A DNA stretch of 64,000 nucleotides from Microbulbifer celer. GTDB taxonomy: Bacteria; Pseudomonadota; Gammaproteobacteria; Pseudomonadales; Cellvibrionaceae. A program made the translations under genes and the position numbers. This document shows, in pieces, positions 9,796 through 17,424 of the stretch. Within the stretch, counting starts at the first letter, position 1. Each line of letters opens with the position of its first letter. Below the pieces are notes generated by a model, which worked only from the letters and a program-made list of their open reading frames with translations, had not been told where the DNA came from and searched no databases. Location of the stretch: NCBI RefSeq assembly GCF_020991125.1, contig NZ_CP087715.1:310001-374000 (forward strand). Direction: 5' to 3'.

Positions 9796-10524
9796 TTAGA
9801 AGTCAAAGATCTTGTTGTAGAAGGCGACGGCACCTTCGTAGGCATCGTTGGCGGCTTCTTCGTTGTACGCCAATGGAATGCCGAACTTTTCACCACGGCC
9901 GGTGGCGGCGGGGTTGGTGAAGCCGTGTTTGGCGCTGGGGTAGCTGATGACATCAAAGCGCACGCCGGCGGTCTGCATTTCCTGCACGAAGTTGGCGACC
10001 TGCTCTGCGGGGATCATATCGTCATCGCCGCCGGTGTAGACCTGGATCTGGGCTTTGACGTCACCGGGTTTGATCTTTACATCGGTTCCTAGATCGCCGT
10101 GGAAGCTGACCACGCCTTTCAGCGGCAGGCCCAGGCGGGCCATGGTGAGGGCGACGGCACCGCCGAAGCAGTAGCCCTGGGCGGCGATCTCGCCGGTTTC
10201 TACGGTTTCGTGGTTATTGATGAGGTCGAGGGCGGCCTGGAAGCGTTTGCGGGCGGCGCCTTCGGTTTCCAATGTTTTGTTCATGAGGGCGGCGGCGTCG
10301 GTGGGGTTGTCGGCGCCGACGCCGGTACCGAACATGTCGAGGGCGAAGGCGATGTAGCCTTCGGCGGCGAGGCGTTCGGCTTCTTCGCGGGTAAAGTCGT
10401 TGAGGCCCCACCATTCGTGGACGAGGAGGATGGCCGGGCGTTTGCCTTCAACGGTTTCGTCATAGGCCAGGTAGCCGGTGAAAGATTCGCCATCGACGGT
10501 GTATTCGATATTCTCGGTATGCAC
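9796..10524 (-). CDS. Dienelactone hydrolase family protein
   Basis: 242 aa from a GTG start at 10524, chosen because AAGGAGG lies five bases upstream; a longer frame from 10566 has no such signal. Alpha/beta hydrolase of the DLH family with a Cys nucleophile in GYCFGGAVA, acid Asp in GGDDDMIP and His in AKHGF, plus the family EWWG motif after the first strand. No signal peptide, so cytoplasmic. Clc-type DLHs open dienelactones in chloroaromatic breakdown, but no such pathway is nearby. A general carboxylesterase-like role is equally possible. It stands alone, flanked downstream by the ABC operon and upstream by a palindromic repeat. Confidence 0.88.
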   Translation of the reverse strand: MHTENIEYTVDGESFTGYLAYDETVEGKRPAILLVHEWWGLNDFTREEAERLAAEGYIAFALDMFGTGVGADNPTDAAALMNKTLETEGAARKRFQAALDLINNHETVETGEIAAQGYCFGGAVALTMARLGLPLKGVVSFHGDLGTDVKIKPGDVKAQIQVYTGGDDDMIPAEQVANFVQEMQTAGVRFDVISYPSAKHGFTNPAATGRGEKFGIPLAYNEEAANDAYEGAVAFYNKIFDF

Positions 10525-10641
10525 TGTGTCCTCCTTGGAGAAAGGGCTTTCTGATTGAGTGTGCACAGATTAGATGGGTCGGTTGGTCAAAGCAACGGCG
10601 GTGGGGCGGGTCTCTGTGTGGCGGTTGGGTATTTTTGTGGC

Positions 10642-10753
10642 GGCGAAGCACCGGGTGCGGGTTTTCAGGACCGCTACGAGTACGTCCATGTAAGCTGCGT
10701 CGGCAACGTCCCTGTTGCCGACGCTCCTGAAAACCCGCACCCGGCACTTCGCC
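10642..10753. repeat. Cloverleaf palindromic repeat, copy 2 (reverse orientation)
   Basis: Arms 10642-10670 and 10725-10753 are complementary at 27 of 29 positions. The two mismatches are a CA facing CA pair, also seen in copy 6. Hairpin 1 is GCGTCGGCAAC with GTTGCCGACGC, 11 bp with loop GTCCC or similar. Hairpin 2 lies around TACGTCCATGTA. The 3' flank CTTCGCCTTCGCAT is shared with copies 3 and 6. It lies between the DLH gene and trmH. Confidence 0.85.
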
Positions 10754-10840
10754 TTCGCATCAAAGTTTTACCGTCCGATGAACGTTCGGGTAGTTGCAGG
10801 GTGGAAAAGCGCATCCACCAACTAGAACTGGGATATCAAT

Positions 10841-11527
10841 CTAACTATTTGGCTGACGGTACTTCGGATCTTTCGGCGGGATGATATCCCCATCCTCATC
10901 CATCTCCGGAAACGGCAACCCGTGCTTCTCGCAGTATTTCACCAGTTTCGGATGCATCCACCGGAACAGGGTTTCCTTGATCGCCGGGTCGTCCTCGTCC
11001 AGCGTTTTATTGTCATACATCCCCGCCTGCTGCCGCTGGTACATGGCTTCCTGCAAAATGATCGCGGCGGCGACGCTGACGTTGTAGCTTTCTACCATGC
11101 CGATGATGGGGATGGTGATGTGGTCGTCGGCGTGTTCGGCGGCGTAGTCGCTGAGGCCGTGTTTTTCGGCGCCCATGACGAGGGCGAAGGGTCTGGTGTA
11201 GTCGGCTTGGCGGAAGTCGATGGCGCGGTCGGACCAGTGGGCGGCGTAGAGGTGCATGCCGCGGCTTTTGAGTTCGGTCATGCCGGTCTGGATGTCAGGG
11301 TAGACGGCGTTGCCGGTAAAGCGGCCGCTACCGCCGGCGGTATTGTGATACAGCAGGTGCCCGTAGCTGGGTTGTACCATGTGGATTTCGGGAATGCCGA
11401 CGGCGTCGGCGGTGCGCAGCATGGCGGAGATGTTCTGGCCTTTGTGCACCTGGTCGGTGAGCAGGGTCATGTCGTGCTGGCGCTGGCGGAGCACCTGTTT
11501 GAATTTCTCGTAGCGGGCGCGGCTCAT
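10841..11527 (-). CDS. trmH: tRNA (guanosine(18)-2'-O)-methyltransferase TrmH
   Basis: 228 aa SpoU-family (SPOUT fold) enzyme that methylates the ribose of G18 in the tRNA D-loop using S-adenosylmethionine. Motif 1 is HKGQNISAMLRTADAVGIPE with the catalytic Arg. Motif 2 is FALVMGAEKHGLSD, and motif 3 is IPIIGMVESYNVSVAAAI, which forms the knot. The C-terminal TrmH extension (FRWMHPKLVKYCEKHGLPFPE) is present, which separates TrmH from TrmL and RlmB. The gene is monocistronic, with palindromic repeats on both sides. Confidence 0.93.
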   Translation of the reverse strand: MSRARYEKFKQVLRQRQHDMTLLTDQVHKGQNISAMLRTADAVGIPEIHMVQPSYGHLLYHNTAGGSGRFTGNAVYPDIQTGMTELKSRGMHLYAAHWSDRAIDFRQADYTRPFALVMGAEKHGLSDYAAEHADDHITIPIIGMVESYNVSVAAAIILQEAMYQRQQAGMYDNKTLDEDDPAIKETLFRWMHPKLVKYCEKHGLPFPEMDEDGDIIPPKDPKYRQPNS

Positions 11528-11618
11528 GGTACTTCTTTCGTAGTCTGGTTCTTTTCTGGCTGCGGATTATAGCATCGGAGGTTGGGGGACGCGCTTGGGT
11601 GGTGAGGTGACGACAAAT

Positions 11619-11729
11619 CATCGGGTGTGGGGTTTCAGGACCGAGCTAGGCGCCCCCCAGTGAATCCATCCTTGGGCGCTGCGGCGCAAACATCCTGTTT
11701 GCGACGCTCCTGAAACCCCACACCCGATG
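11619..11729. repeat. Cloverleaf palindromic repeat, copy 3 (reverse orientation)
   Basis: Perfect 22-bp arms at 11619-11640 and 11708-11729 enclose two hairpins: GCGCCC...GGGCGC (about 11650-11679) and CGCAAAC-ATCCT-GTTTGCG (about 11684-11703). The flank TTTGCCTTCGCAT follows. It lies in the short gap between the ABM gene and trmH. Confidence 0.88.
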
Positions 11730-11785
11730 CTTTGCCTTCGCATCTTGGTTCGTAGTGTTTTATGAGAATTTGGGGTGGATAGTGG

Positions 11786-12079
11786 TTACGGGCTAACAGC
11801 TGTGTAGTGTTCCACTTCGGGAAAAGGATCGTAGAAATGGTGGAGGAGGGCTTTCCACTCCTGGTACTCGGGAGATTTTCGGAAGCCTTCGGTGTGGTCT
11901 TCGAGTTTTCCCCAGTTGACCAGTAGAATGTAGCGGTTTTCTTTCTCCAGACATTTCTGAAGCTGGTGGCTGATATAGCCACTCATCGAAGAGATAATCT
12001 TCTGAGCTTTGGCGAAAGCTGCCTCAAACTCTTGAGTTAGACCGGGCTTTACATCCAAAACAGCAACTTCAAGTATCAC
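11786..12079 (-). CDS. Antibiotic biosynthesis monooxygenase (ABM) domain protein
   Basis: 97 aa, a single ferredoxin-like ABM/YgiN-type domain: MILEVAVLDVKPGLTQEFEAAF at the N-terminus, the central YISHQLQKCLEKENRYILLVNW strand pair, and EYQEWKALLHHFYDPFPEVEHY at the end. Such small dimeric proteins act as cofactor-free monooxygenases, haem-degrading enzymes or stress proteins. Nothing nearby fixes the substrate. The gene is monocistronic and bracketed by two palindromic repeats. Confidence 0.8.
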   Translation of the reverse strand: MILEVAVLDVKPGLTQEFEAAFAKAQKIISSMSGYISHQLQKCLEKENRYILLVNWGKLEDHTEGFRKSPEYQEWKALLHHFYDPFPEVEHYTAVSP

Positions 12080-12137
12080 AATCAGTTTTCCTACTGCTAC
12101 TAAGTAGCCAATTCAAAGTACAGGACTCACGAGTGAA

Positions 12138-12249
12138 GGCAAAGTGCTGGGTGCAGGTTTTCAGGAGCGTCGGCGACAGGGACGTCGCCGCCGCAGCGTA
12201 CAGGGATGTATACACAGCGGTCCTGAAAACCTGCACCCAGTGCTTTGCC
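12138..12249. repeat. Cloverleaf palindromic repeat, copy 4 (forward orientation)
   Basis: Arms 12138-12166 and 12221-12249 pair at 27 of 29 positions, and the remaining two are G.T-type opposites. Hairpin 1 is GGCGAC-AGGGAC-GTCGCC. Hairpin 2 is built on GTACAGGGATGTATAC. Both loops carry the AGGGA motif common to the family. The 3' flank is GCCGCCACTG. It lies between the ABM gene and moeA. Confidence 0.88.
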
Positions 12250-12300
12250 GCCACTGAGCTTTCTTACTCGAGGCCGCGGACCCACCCCCGAGCCTCGAGA

Positions 12301-13554
12301 CTATTTCAAGGGCGCAGAGAATGGCTCTACCGTAACCCAGTCTCCGGTCTCACAGTCTCCGCCCTCTCTGGGAAGAACAACAAAACAGTTCGCCTGGGCA
12401 AACCCGGAAAGAATATGACTTCCCTGAATCCCCCGGGTCTCCACAACCTGAATACCGTCAGCATCCCGATAGGTAAAGCCGCGCTGGAAATCGGTTCGCC
12501 CGGGTTTCTTGCAGATAGCGTTCAGCAACCGTGCCCGAGTCTGTAGCGGCGGCTGTCGATATTCGTCGGCGGTGCCGCGGAGTTTTTCCAAAGCGGGGAT
12601 GACCAGTTGATACAGGGTGACAATAGCCGAGACCGGATTGCCCGGGAGGCCGAAGAACAGTGTTTCTCCCTCGGTTTTGGGTAACCTGCCAAAAGCGAAA
12701 GGCTTGCCCGGCTTGATCGCCAGCTTCCAGAAACCGATTTCCCCCAATTCCTGCAAAACAGTCTTGGTGAAATCTGCCTCACCTACGGAAACGCCACCAC
12801 TGGTAATTACAAAATCCGCACTGTCGCGCGCCAGAATAAATGCCTCACGAATCTTGTCTGGCTGATCCGGCCAGCAATCGAGATCCAGAATTTCTATATC
12901 CAGTTGATTCAAAGCCGCCTTCAGCGCAATCCGGTTGCTGTCATAGATATCGCCGTCGCCCAGTTCGGAGGGCGGGGTACCGATGGGTTTCAGCTCGTCA
13001 CCGATGGAGAGCAGGGCGGCCTTGAGCGGTCGTATCACGGTCACTTCTTCGACCCCGGCGGCGGCGAGCAGGGCGATGTGGGGGACTTTGATTTTGCTGC
13101 CGACTGGAACGAGGCTCTGGCCGGTATGTACGTCTTCGCCGCGGCGGCGGATATTCTCGCCGGGGCTGGCGGGGCGGCTCATGCTGAGCTGATTGCCATC
13201 TACGGTGCAGTTTTCCTGCATCTGTACCCGGTCGGTGCCTTTGGGAACTGCGGCGCCGGTGGTGATGCGGATGGCTTGGCCTGGCTCTATCGTGCCATAG
13301 AAGGGGTGGCCGGCGAGGCTTTTGCCGATCAGGGTGTAGCTGTCGTGGTCACCACCGAGGGCGTAGCCGTCCATGGCGGAGTTGTCACAGGGGGGGAGGT
13401 CGAGTGCGGCGAGTACCGGTTCGGCGAGGACTCGGCCGCAGGCCTGTTCCAGGGGAATGGTTTCGGATTGGGTGATGGGGTTGATGCTATCGATCAGCAT
13501 CTGCTTGGCGGCTTCTACGGAACGCAGGCCGTTTTCTGCACAGGCGTCAGTCAT
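12301..13554 (-). CDS. moeA: Molybdopterin molybdenumtransferase MoeA
   Basis: 417 aa, full length. It inserts molybdate into adenylylated molybdopterin in the last step of molybdenum cofactor synthesis. Visible landmarks: the N-terminal LEQACGRVLAEPV and DLPPCDNSAMDGYA, the MoeA repeat GQAIRITTGAAVPKGTDRVQMQE, the MPT-binding TSGGVSVGEADFTK, and KPGKPFAFGR...FFGLPGNPVSAIVT. The C-terminal domain IV ends in FSAPLK. It sits about 460 bp downstream of nasA on the same strand, and nasA needs the cofactor. The gap holds two palindromic repeats, so co-transcription is uncertain. Confidence 0.95.
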   Translation of the reverse strand: MTDACAENGLRSVEAAKQMLIDSINPITQSETIPLEQACGRVLAEPVLAALDLPPCDNSAMDGYALGGDHDSYTLIGKSLAGHPFYGTIEPGQAIRITTGAAVPKGTDRVQMQENCTVDGNQLSMSRPASPGENIRRRGEDVHTGQSLVPVGSKIKVPHIALLAAAGVEEVTVIRPLKAALLSIGDELKPIGTPPSELGDGDIYDSNRIALKAALNQLDIEILDLDCWPDQPDKIREAFILARDSADFVITSGGVSVGEADFTKTVLQELGEIGFWKLAIKPGKPFAFGRLPKTEGETLFFGLPGNPVSAIVTLYQLVIPALEKLRGTADEYRQPPLQTRARLLNAICKKPGRTDFQRGFTYRDADGIQVVETRGIQGSHILSGFAQANCFVVLPREGGDCETGDWVTVEPFSAPLK

Positions 13555-13649
13555 CTCTCATGCCTTATTTCTATTCTGCTTGTTTGGGAAGATAGCTCCC
13601 CAAGGTGGGGCTTGCCAAGGGCTGATAGATCCACAGAGGTATGGGCTAA

Positions 13650-13766
13650 GGCGGCGATAGCGGGAACCACCTTGTGAGACCTTCAAAAACAGGGATGTTT
13701 TTGCAGAGCCCCCAGGGATGGGTGCACGGCGTGTCTCACAAGGTGGTTCCCGCTAGCGTCGCCGCC
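13650..13766. repeat. Cloverleaf palindromic repeat, copy 5 (forward orientation)
   Basis: Arms 13650-13680 and 13733-13766 pair almost completely, with a small internal bulge (TA against CGCTA). Hairpin 1 is AAAAAC-AGGGAT-GTTTTT and hairpin 2 is CCC-AGGGAT-GGG. The arm sequence (ending GTGAGAC) is unlike other copies. With copy 6 it fills the 459-bp gap between moeA and nasA. Confidence 0.88.
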
Positions 13767-13825
13767 TCGGAGGGCGTGGAGGGGGCGTAGAGGGTTTTTG
13801 GTGCGTACTTGGACCATGGTGTGGC

Positions 13826-13950
13826 GGCAGAGCACCGGGTATGGGGTTTCAGGACCGAGCTAGGCGCCCCCCAGTAAACCCATCCCTGGGCGCTGCGGCG
13901 CAAACATCCTGTTTGCGACGCTCCTGAAAACCCGCACCCGGCACTCTGCC
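13826..13950. repeat. Cloverleaf palindromic repeat, copy 6 (reverse orientation, imperfect)
   Basis: The 5' arm (13826-13854) resembles the arm of copy 3, while the 3' arm (13922-13950) resembles that of copy 2. The outer stem therefore has several mismatches. Inner hairpins are as in copy 3 (GGCGCCC/GGGCGC and CAAAC-ATCCT-GTTTG). Flank GCCTTCGCAT. It looks like a hybrid of two subfamilies. Confidence 0.8.
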
Positions 13951-14013
13951 TTCGCATTTGGCTATCGTGGTTGTTTGCGAGCCACGAGTGTAGGGTGTTT
14001 GTATGTTGGAGGA

Positions 14014-16719
14014 TTAGCCGACGGCTACGGCCAGATTCGTATTCAACAACGCAGAAATCTCCGGCTTGCAGGAACCGCAATTGGTGCCGCAACCCAACAG
14101 CTCTCCGAGTTCATCCACACTCGCCGCGCCATCGGCAATGGCCGCTTCAATTTCCTTGCGGGAAACCTGCAGGCAGGTACAGACCATCTGCGCACCGGCC
14201 GGAACGTTCTGCAGCAACTGTGCCGGGACTTCCGGCAGGGGCTTGTTCAGCGCGTCTTCCAGGGTTTTGCGGTCTGGCAATGATTGCCAGTCGGCGCTGG
14301 TGAATACCAGCAGCTCCATCTGCTCACTGTGCAACAGCCAGCGCTCGCCACTCGGCAACTGCAAACGCTGGCGATTGAGTTGCTGGCCGCTGAGATTGAA
14401 CAGCTTGTCTGCAATCGCCTGCCAGTCCGGTTGTTGTTTCAACGCCAGCTCGAAGCGGTAGCCGCCCTCAACCGGTACCCGGTACCAGTGCAGGATTGTG
14501 TCTTCCAGCAACCGGTCTCCCGCCTGCAGCCGGCTGTGAAGCTCGGTGGCAGTACTGGTGCGCAACAGCAGGCAGGCGTAACTGTGTGCCTTGAGCGGCT
14601 CGATGTTGACCGCCATCTGCTTGAACTCGGGCTGGCCGGAAAACGGATCGGTAACCGGTACCGCCAGCGCGCTGACGGTGGCGTTGTGGGCGAGGCTGTC
14701 GCTCCAGTGGATGGGGGCAAACAGCTGGCCCGGTTTCTGGCTGGCGGTGACGCGGGCGCGGCCGAAGAACTGGCCTGTTTCGCTTTCCACCCGCACCAGT
14801 TGCGCATCTTCGATACCAAACTTCTGCGCCTCCTGCGGGTGTACGTGTACCTCGGGGGCTTCGCTGTGGTCGAGCAGTTTGCGGGCGCGGCCGGTGCGGG
14901 TCATGGTGTGCCACTGATCGCGCAGGCGGCCGCTGTTCATCACCAGGGGGTACTGGTTACCGGTGGCCTGCTTCGGGCACTGTGGGTCTACGGCGATAAA
15001 ACGGGCGCGGCCGTTGGGGGTGAAGAAATCACCGTCGCTGAACAGGCGCGGGGTGCCGTCGGGGTTGTCGGCGTTGACCGGCCACTGCACCGGGGTGAAG
15101 TAGTGGTCGTATTCCTGTTCACTGATCTCTGCCAGCGCGGAAATGTCGAATGCGCGGCGGGTCTGTGCGCGGTTGTTTTCAAAGCCGGACAGGGCCGCGT
15201 GTTCGCGGAAAATTTCCACCGGGTGCTGATAGTCGAAGGCTTCACCGTAGCCCAGGCGATGGGCGACGTCACAGATGATGTCCCAATCGTGCCGGGCCTC
15301 GCCGGGTATTTCCAGAAAACCTTTCTGACGAGAAATGCGGCGCTCGGAATTGGTCACGGTACCGTTTTTTTCGCCCCATGTGGTGGCCGGCAACAACAGG
15401 TCCGCGCAGCGGGCGGTGTCGGTGTCGCCGACGCAATCGGAGACGATCACCGTGGGACATTTTCTCAGGGCAGCGGCGACCTTGCGTGCGTCCGGCATGC
15501 TGACCGCTGGATTGGTGGCCATGATCCACACCGCCTTCACCTTGCCGCTGTCGATGGCATCGAACAGATCCACCGCTTTCAGGCCCGGGCCTTTGGCCAT
15601 ATTGGATGCCTGCCAGAAACGGCCCACGCGGTTGATATTGTCGTCACTGAAATCCATGTGGGCGGCGAGCATATTCGCCAGTCCGCCCACCTCACGCCCG
15701 CCCATGGCATTGGGCTGGCCGGTGATGGAGAAGGGACCACAACCGGGCTTGCCGATGCGGCCGGTGGCCAGGTGGCAGTTGATGATGGAATTGTTTTTAT
15801 CGGTACCGCTGCTGGACTGATTGACGCCCTGGGAATAGAAGCTGACAGCTTTTTCCGTGGAGCGGAACAGCTCGTAAAACGCCAGCAGCTGGTCCAACGC
15901 CACACTGCAGTATTCTGCCACCTTCTCCGGCGTCCACTCCGCTGCTGCGTACAGCGCGTCGGTGAAGTGCTCGGTGTGATTGTCGATAAATGTCTGATCC
16001 AGCGCACCGTATTCTGTTAAATAGTGCAGCAGACCATTGAACAGCGCGCCGTCGCTACCCGGCGTAATCGCCAGATGCAGATCCGCCATTTCACTGGTCG
16101 CACTAGCGCGCGGGTCCACCACCACCAGCCTGGCTTTCCCCGCCTGCATGCGCTGGAACAGGATCGGATGGGTCCAGGCCGCATTGGAACCGATCAACAC
16201 CACCAGCTCCGCCTCGTCCAGATCCTCGTAATTACACGGCACCGCATCCGCACCCAGTGCGCGCTTGTACGCCGCTACCGCGGAAGACATACACAGGCGG
16301 GAATTGGTATCCACATTCGCCGTGCCGATAAAGCCCTTCATCAGCTTGTTGGCAACGTAATAGTCTTCCGTCAACAACTGCCCGGACAGATAAAACGCCA
16401 CCGAATCCGGCCCGTATTCATCGATCGTGGCACGCAGCTTCGACGCCGCGTAGTCCAGCGCCGTGTCCCAATCGCAGTCACTACCGTGCAACTGCGGCTT
16501 CAACAGACGCCCGTGATTACCCAGGGTATCCGCCAGCGAAGAGCCCTTCACACAAAGCTTGCCGTGGTTGGCCGGATGCTGCTCATCGCCCTGAATGCGA
16601 ATGACCGGGTCACCGTCGCCCGGCTGCAACGCCTGTGTCGCGGCAACCCCACAACCCACGCCACAATACGGACAGGTCGTACAGGACTTACGGGCACTGA
16701 ACAGTTCTGTTAAAGCCAT
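14014..16719 (-). CDS. nasA: Assimilatory nitrate reductase, catalytic subunit
   Basis: 901 aa molybdopterin (bis-MGD) oxidoreductase that reduces nitrate to nitrite in the cytoplasm. The N-terminal 4Fe-4S motif is C16-P-Y-C19-GVG-C23 followed by a fourth Cys in KLCVKG. The molybdopterin domains include NTNSRLCMSSAVAAYKRALG, GSNAAWTHPILFQRM and GRIGKPGCGPFSITGQPNAMGGREVGG. The C-terminal 60 residues are a BFD-like 2Fe-2S domain (MVCTCLQVSRKEIE...GCGTNCGSCKPEI), typical of assimilatory enzymes. It is last in the nas/nir gene series and follows nirD by 28 bp, so it is almost surely co-transcribed with nirBD. In Pseudomonas the equivalent gene is called nasC. Confidence 0.95.
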   Translation of the reverse strand: MALTELFSARKSCTTCPYCGVGCGVAATQALQPGDGDPVIRIQGDEQHPANHGKLCVKGSSLADTLGNHGRLLKPQLHGSDCDWDTALDYAASKLRATIDEYGPDSVAFYLSGQLLTEDYYVANKLMKGFIGTANVDTNSRLCMSSAVAAYKRALGADAVPCNYEDLDEAELVVLIGSNAAWTHPILFQRMQAGKARLVVVDPRASATSEMADLHLAITPGSDGALFNGLLHYLTEYGALDQTFIDNHTEHFTDALYAAAEWTPEKVAEYCSVALDQLLAFYELFRSTEKAVSFYSQGVNQSSSGTDKNNSIINCHLATGRIGKPGCGPFSITGQPNAMGGREVGGLANMLAAHMDFSDDNINRVGRFWQASNMAKGPGLKAVDLFDAIDSGKVKAVWIMATNPAVSMPDARKVAAALRKCPTVIVSDCVGDTDTARCADLLLPATTWGEKNGTVTNSERRISRQKGFLEIPGEARHDWDIICDVAHRLGYGEAFDYQHPVEIFREHAALSGFENNRAQTRRAFDISALAEISEQEYDHYFTPVQWPVNADNPDGTPRLFSDGDFFTPNGRARFIAVDPQCPKQATGNQYPLVMNSGRLRDQWHTMTRTGRARKLLDHSEAPEVHVHPQEAQKFGIEDAQLVRVESETGQFFGRARVTASQKPGQLFAPIHWSDSLAHNATVSALAVPVTDPFSGQPEFKQMAVNIEPLKAHSYACLLLRTSTATELHSRLQAGDRLLEDTILHWYRVPVEGGYRFELALKQQPDWQAIADKLFNLSGQQLNRQRLQLPSGERWLLHSEQMELLVFTSADWQSLPDRKTLEDALNKPLPEVPAQLLQNVPAGAQMVCTCLQVSRKEIEAAIADGAASVDELGELLGCGTNCGSCKPEISALLNTNLAVAVG

Positions 16720-16747
16720 CTTTCACTGCTTATTGTTATCAAAACTT

Positions 16748-17104
16748 TTACTGATCGATCTTGATCAGCACATCATTACCGTCAAACGCCACCGGGAAAG
16801 TTGCCAGCCTGATGTCCTCTTCCTCCAGGCACTGACCATCGGTCAGACGATAATGCTGCTTGTACAGTGGCGAAGCGACGGTCAATACTTCATCGACCTC
16901 CGCCACAATACCGCGGCCGATCACACCGGCATTGGCAATCGGATCCCAGTTATCGATAGCGAATAACTGGGGCTCCTGATCGGGAATAAAAAATAGGGCA
17001 ACCTGTTGATCGCCCACAAGAGCACACACTCCGGAATTGGCTACAAGATCTGATCGCTTGCAGACTTGCAGCCACTCGGCGCGGGTTATGGCAACTTCGC
17101 TCAT
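16748..17104 (-). CDS. nirD: Nitrite reductase (NADH) small subunit NirD
   Basis: 118 aa from ATG 17104, with GGAG eight bases upstream. A Rieske-fold protein that assists NirB. As expected for NirD, it lacks the CxH...CxxH cluster ligands of true Rieske proteins. Family features: CALVGDQQVALFFIPDQEPQLFAIDNWDPI, RGIVAEVDEVLTVASPLYKQHYRLTDGQCLEEE. It lies between nirB and nasA, but is separated from nirB by a 320-bp stretch holding a REP-like repeat and a palindromic repeat. Confidence 0.93.
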   Translation of the reverse strand: MSEVAITRAEWLQVCKRSDLVANSGVCALVGDQQVALFFIPDQEPQLFAIDNWDPIANAGVIGRGIVAEVDEVLTVASPLYKQHYRLTDGQCLEEEDIRLATFPVAFDGNDVLIKIDQ

Positions 17105-17180
17105 TCTGGTTCTCCACATCTGTATGGAAAGAGTAGGGTGGTGAAATTCTTGATTTTGGTGTTCTTATTCAGCCTCAGTG

Positions 17181-17231
17181 GGGCTGGATTCCGTACCGGA
17201 TCGAGTCCGGCTTGACGGCGCCGGAATGACG
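17181..17231. repeat. REP-like repeat (TCATTCCGG...GGAATCCAG family), copy 1
   Basis: Read on the minus strand it runs CGTCATTCCGGCGCCGTC, then a CCGGACTCGATCCGG palindrome, then GGAATCCAGCC. It shares the CGTCATTCCGG, GATCGAGTCCGG and GGAATCCAG/CTGGAT blocks with 59535-59602. This kind of dispersed extragenic repeat is widespread in Proteobacteria. Confidence 0.6.
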
Positions 17232-17273
17232 AAAATATTTACTTGAATACGGAGCCGAACACTTCGATGCAAA

Positions 17274-17384
17274 GGTGGAGCACCGGGTGTAAGGTTTCAG
17301 GAGCGTCGCAAACAGGATGTTTGCGCCGCAGCTTACATGGATGTATTCACAGCGGTCCTGAAACCTTACACCCGGTGCTCCACC
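17274..17384. repeat. Cloverleaf palindromic repeat, copy 7 (forward orientation, perfect arms)
   Basis: Perfect 29-bp arms at 17274-17302 and 17356-17384. Hairpin 1 is GCAAAC-AGGAT-GTTTGC and hairpin 2 TACA-TGGA-TGTA. The 3' flank CGCCACTGCG matches copies 1 and 4. It lies inside the nirB-nirD transcription unit, so it must be transcribed if the operon is continuous and could stabilise or attenuate the message. Confidence 0.92.
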
Positions 17385-17424
17385 GCCACTGCGTGTAAAA
17401 AAACCAGCGGCAGGGCAGAAAATA

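Noticed and set aside
14284..16020. 578-codon plus-strand open frame
   Set aside because: It is antisense to nasA, whose minus-strand product has intact cofactor motifs. Long antisense frames are common in GC-rich DNA.
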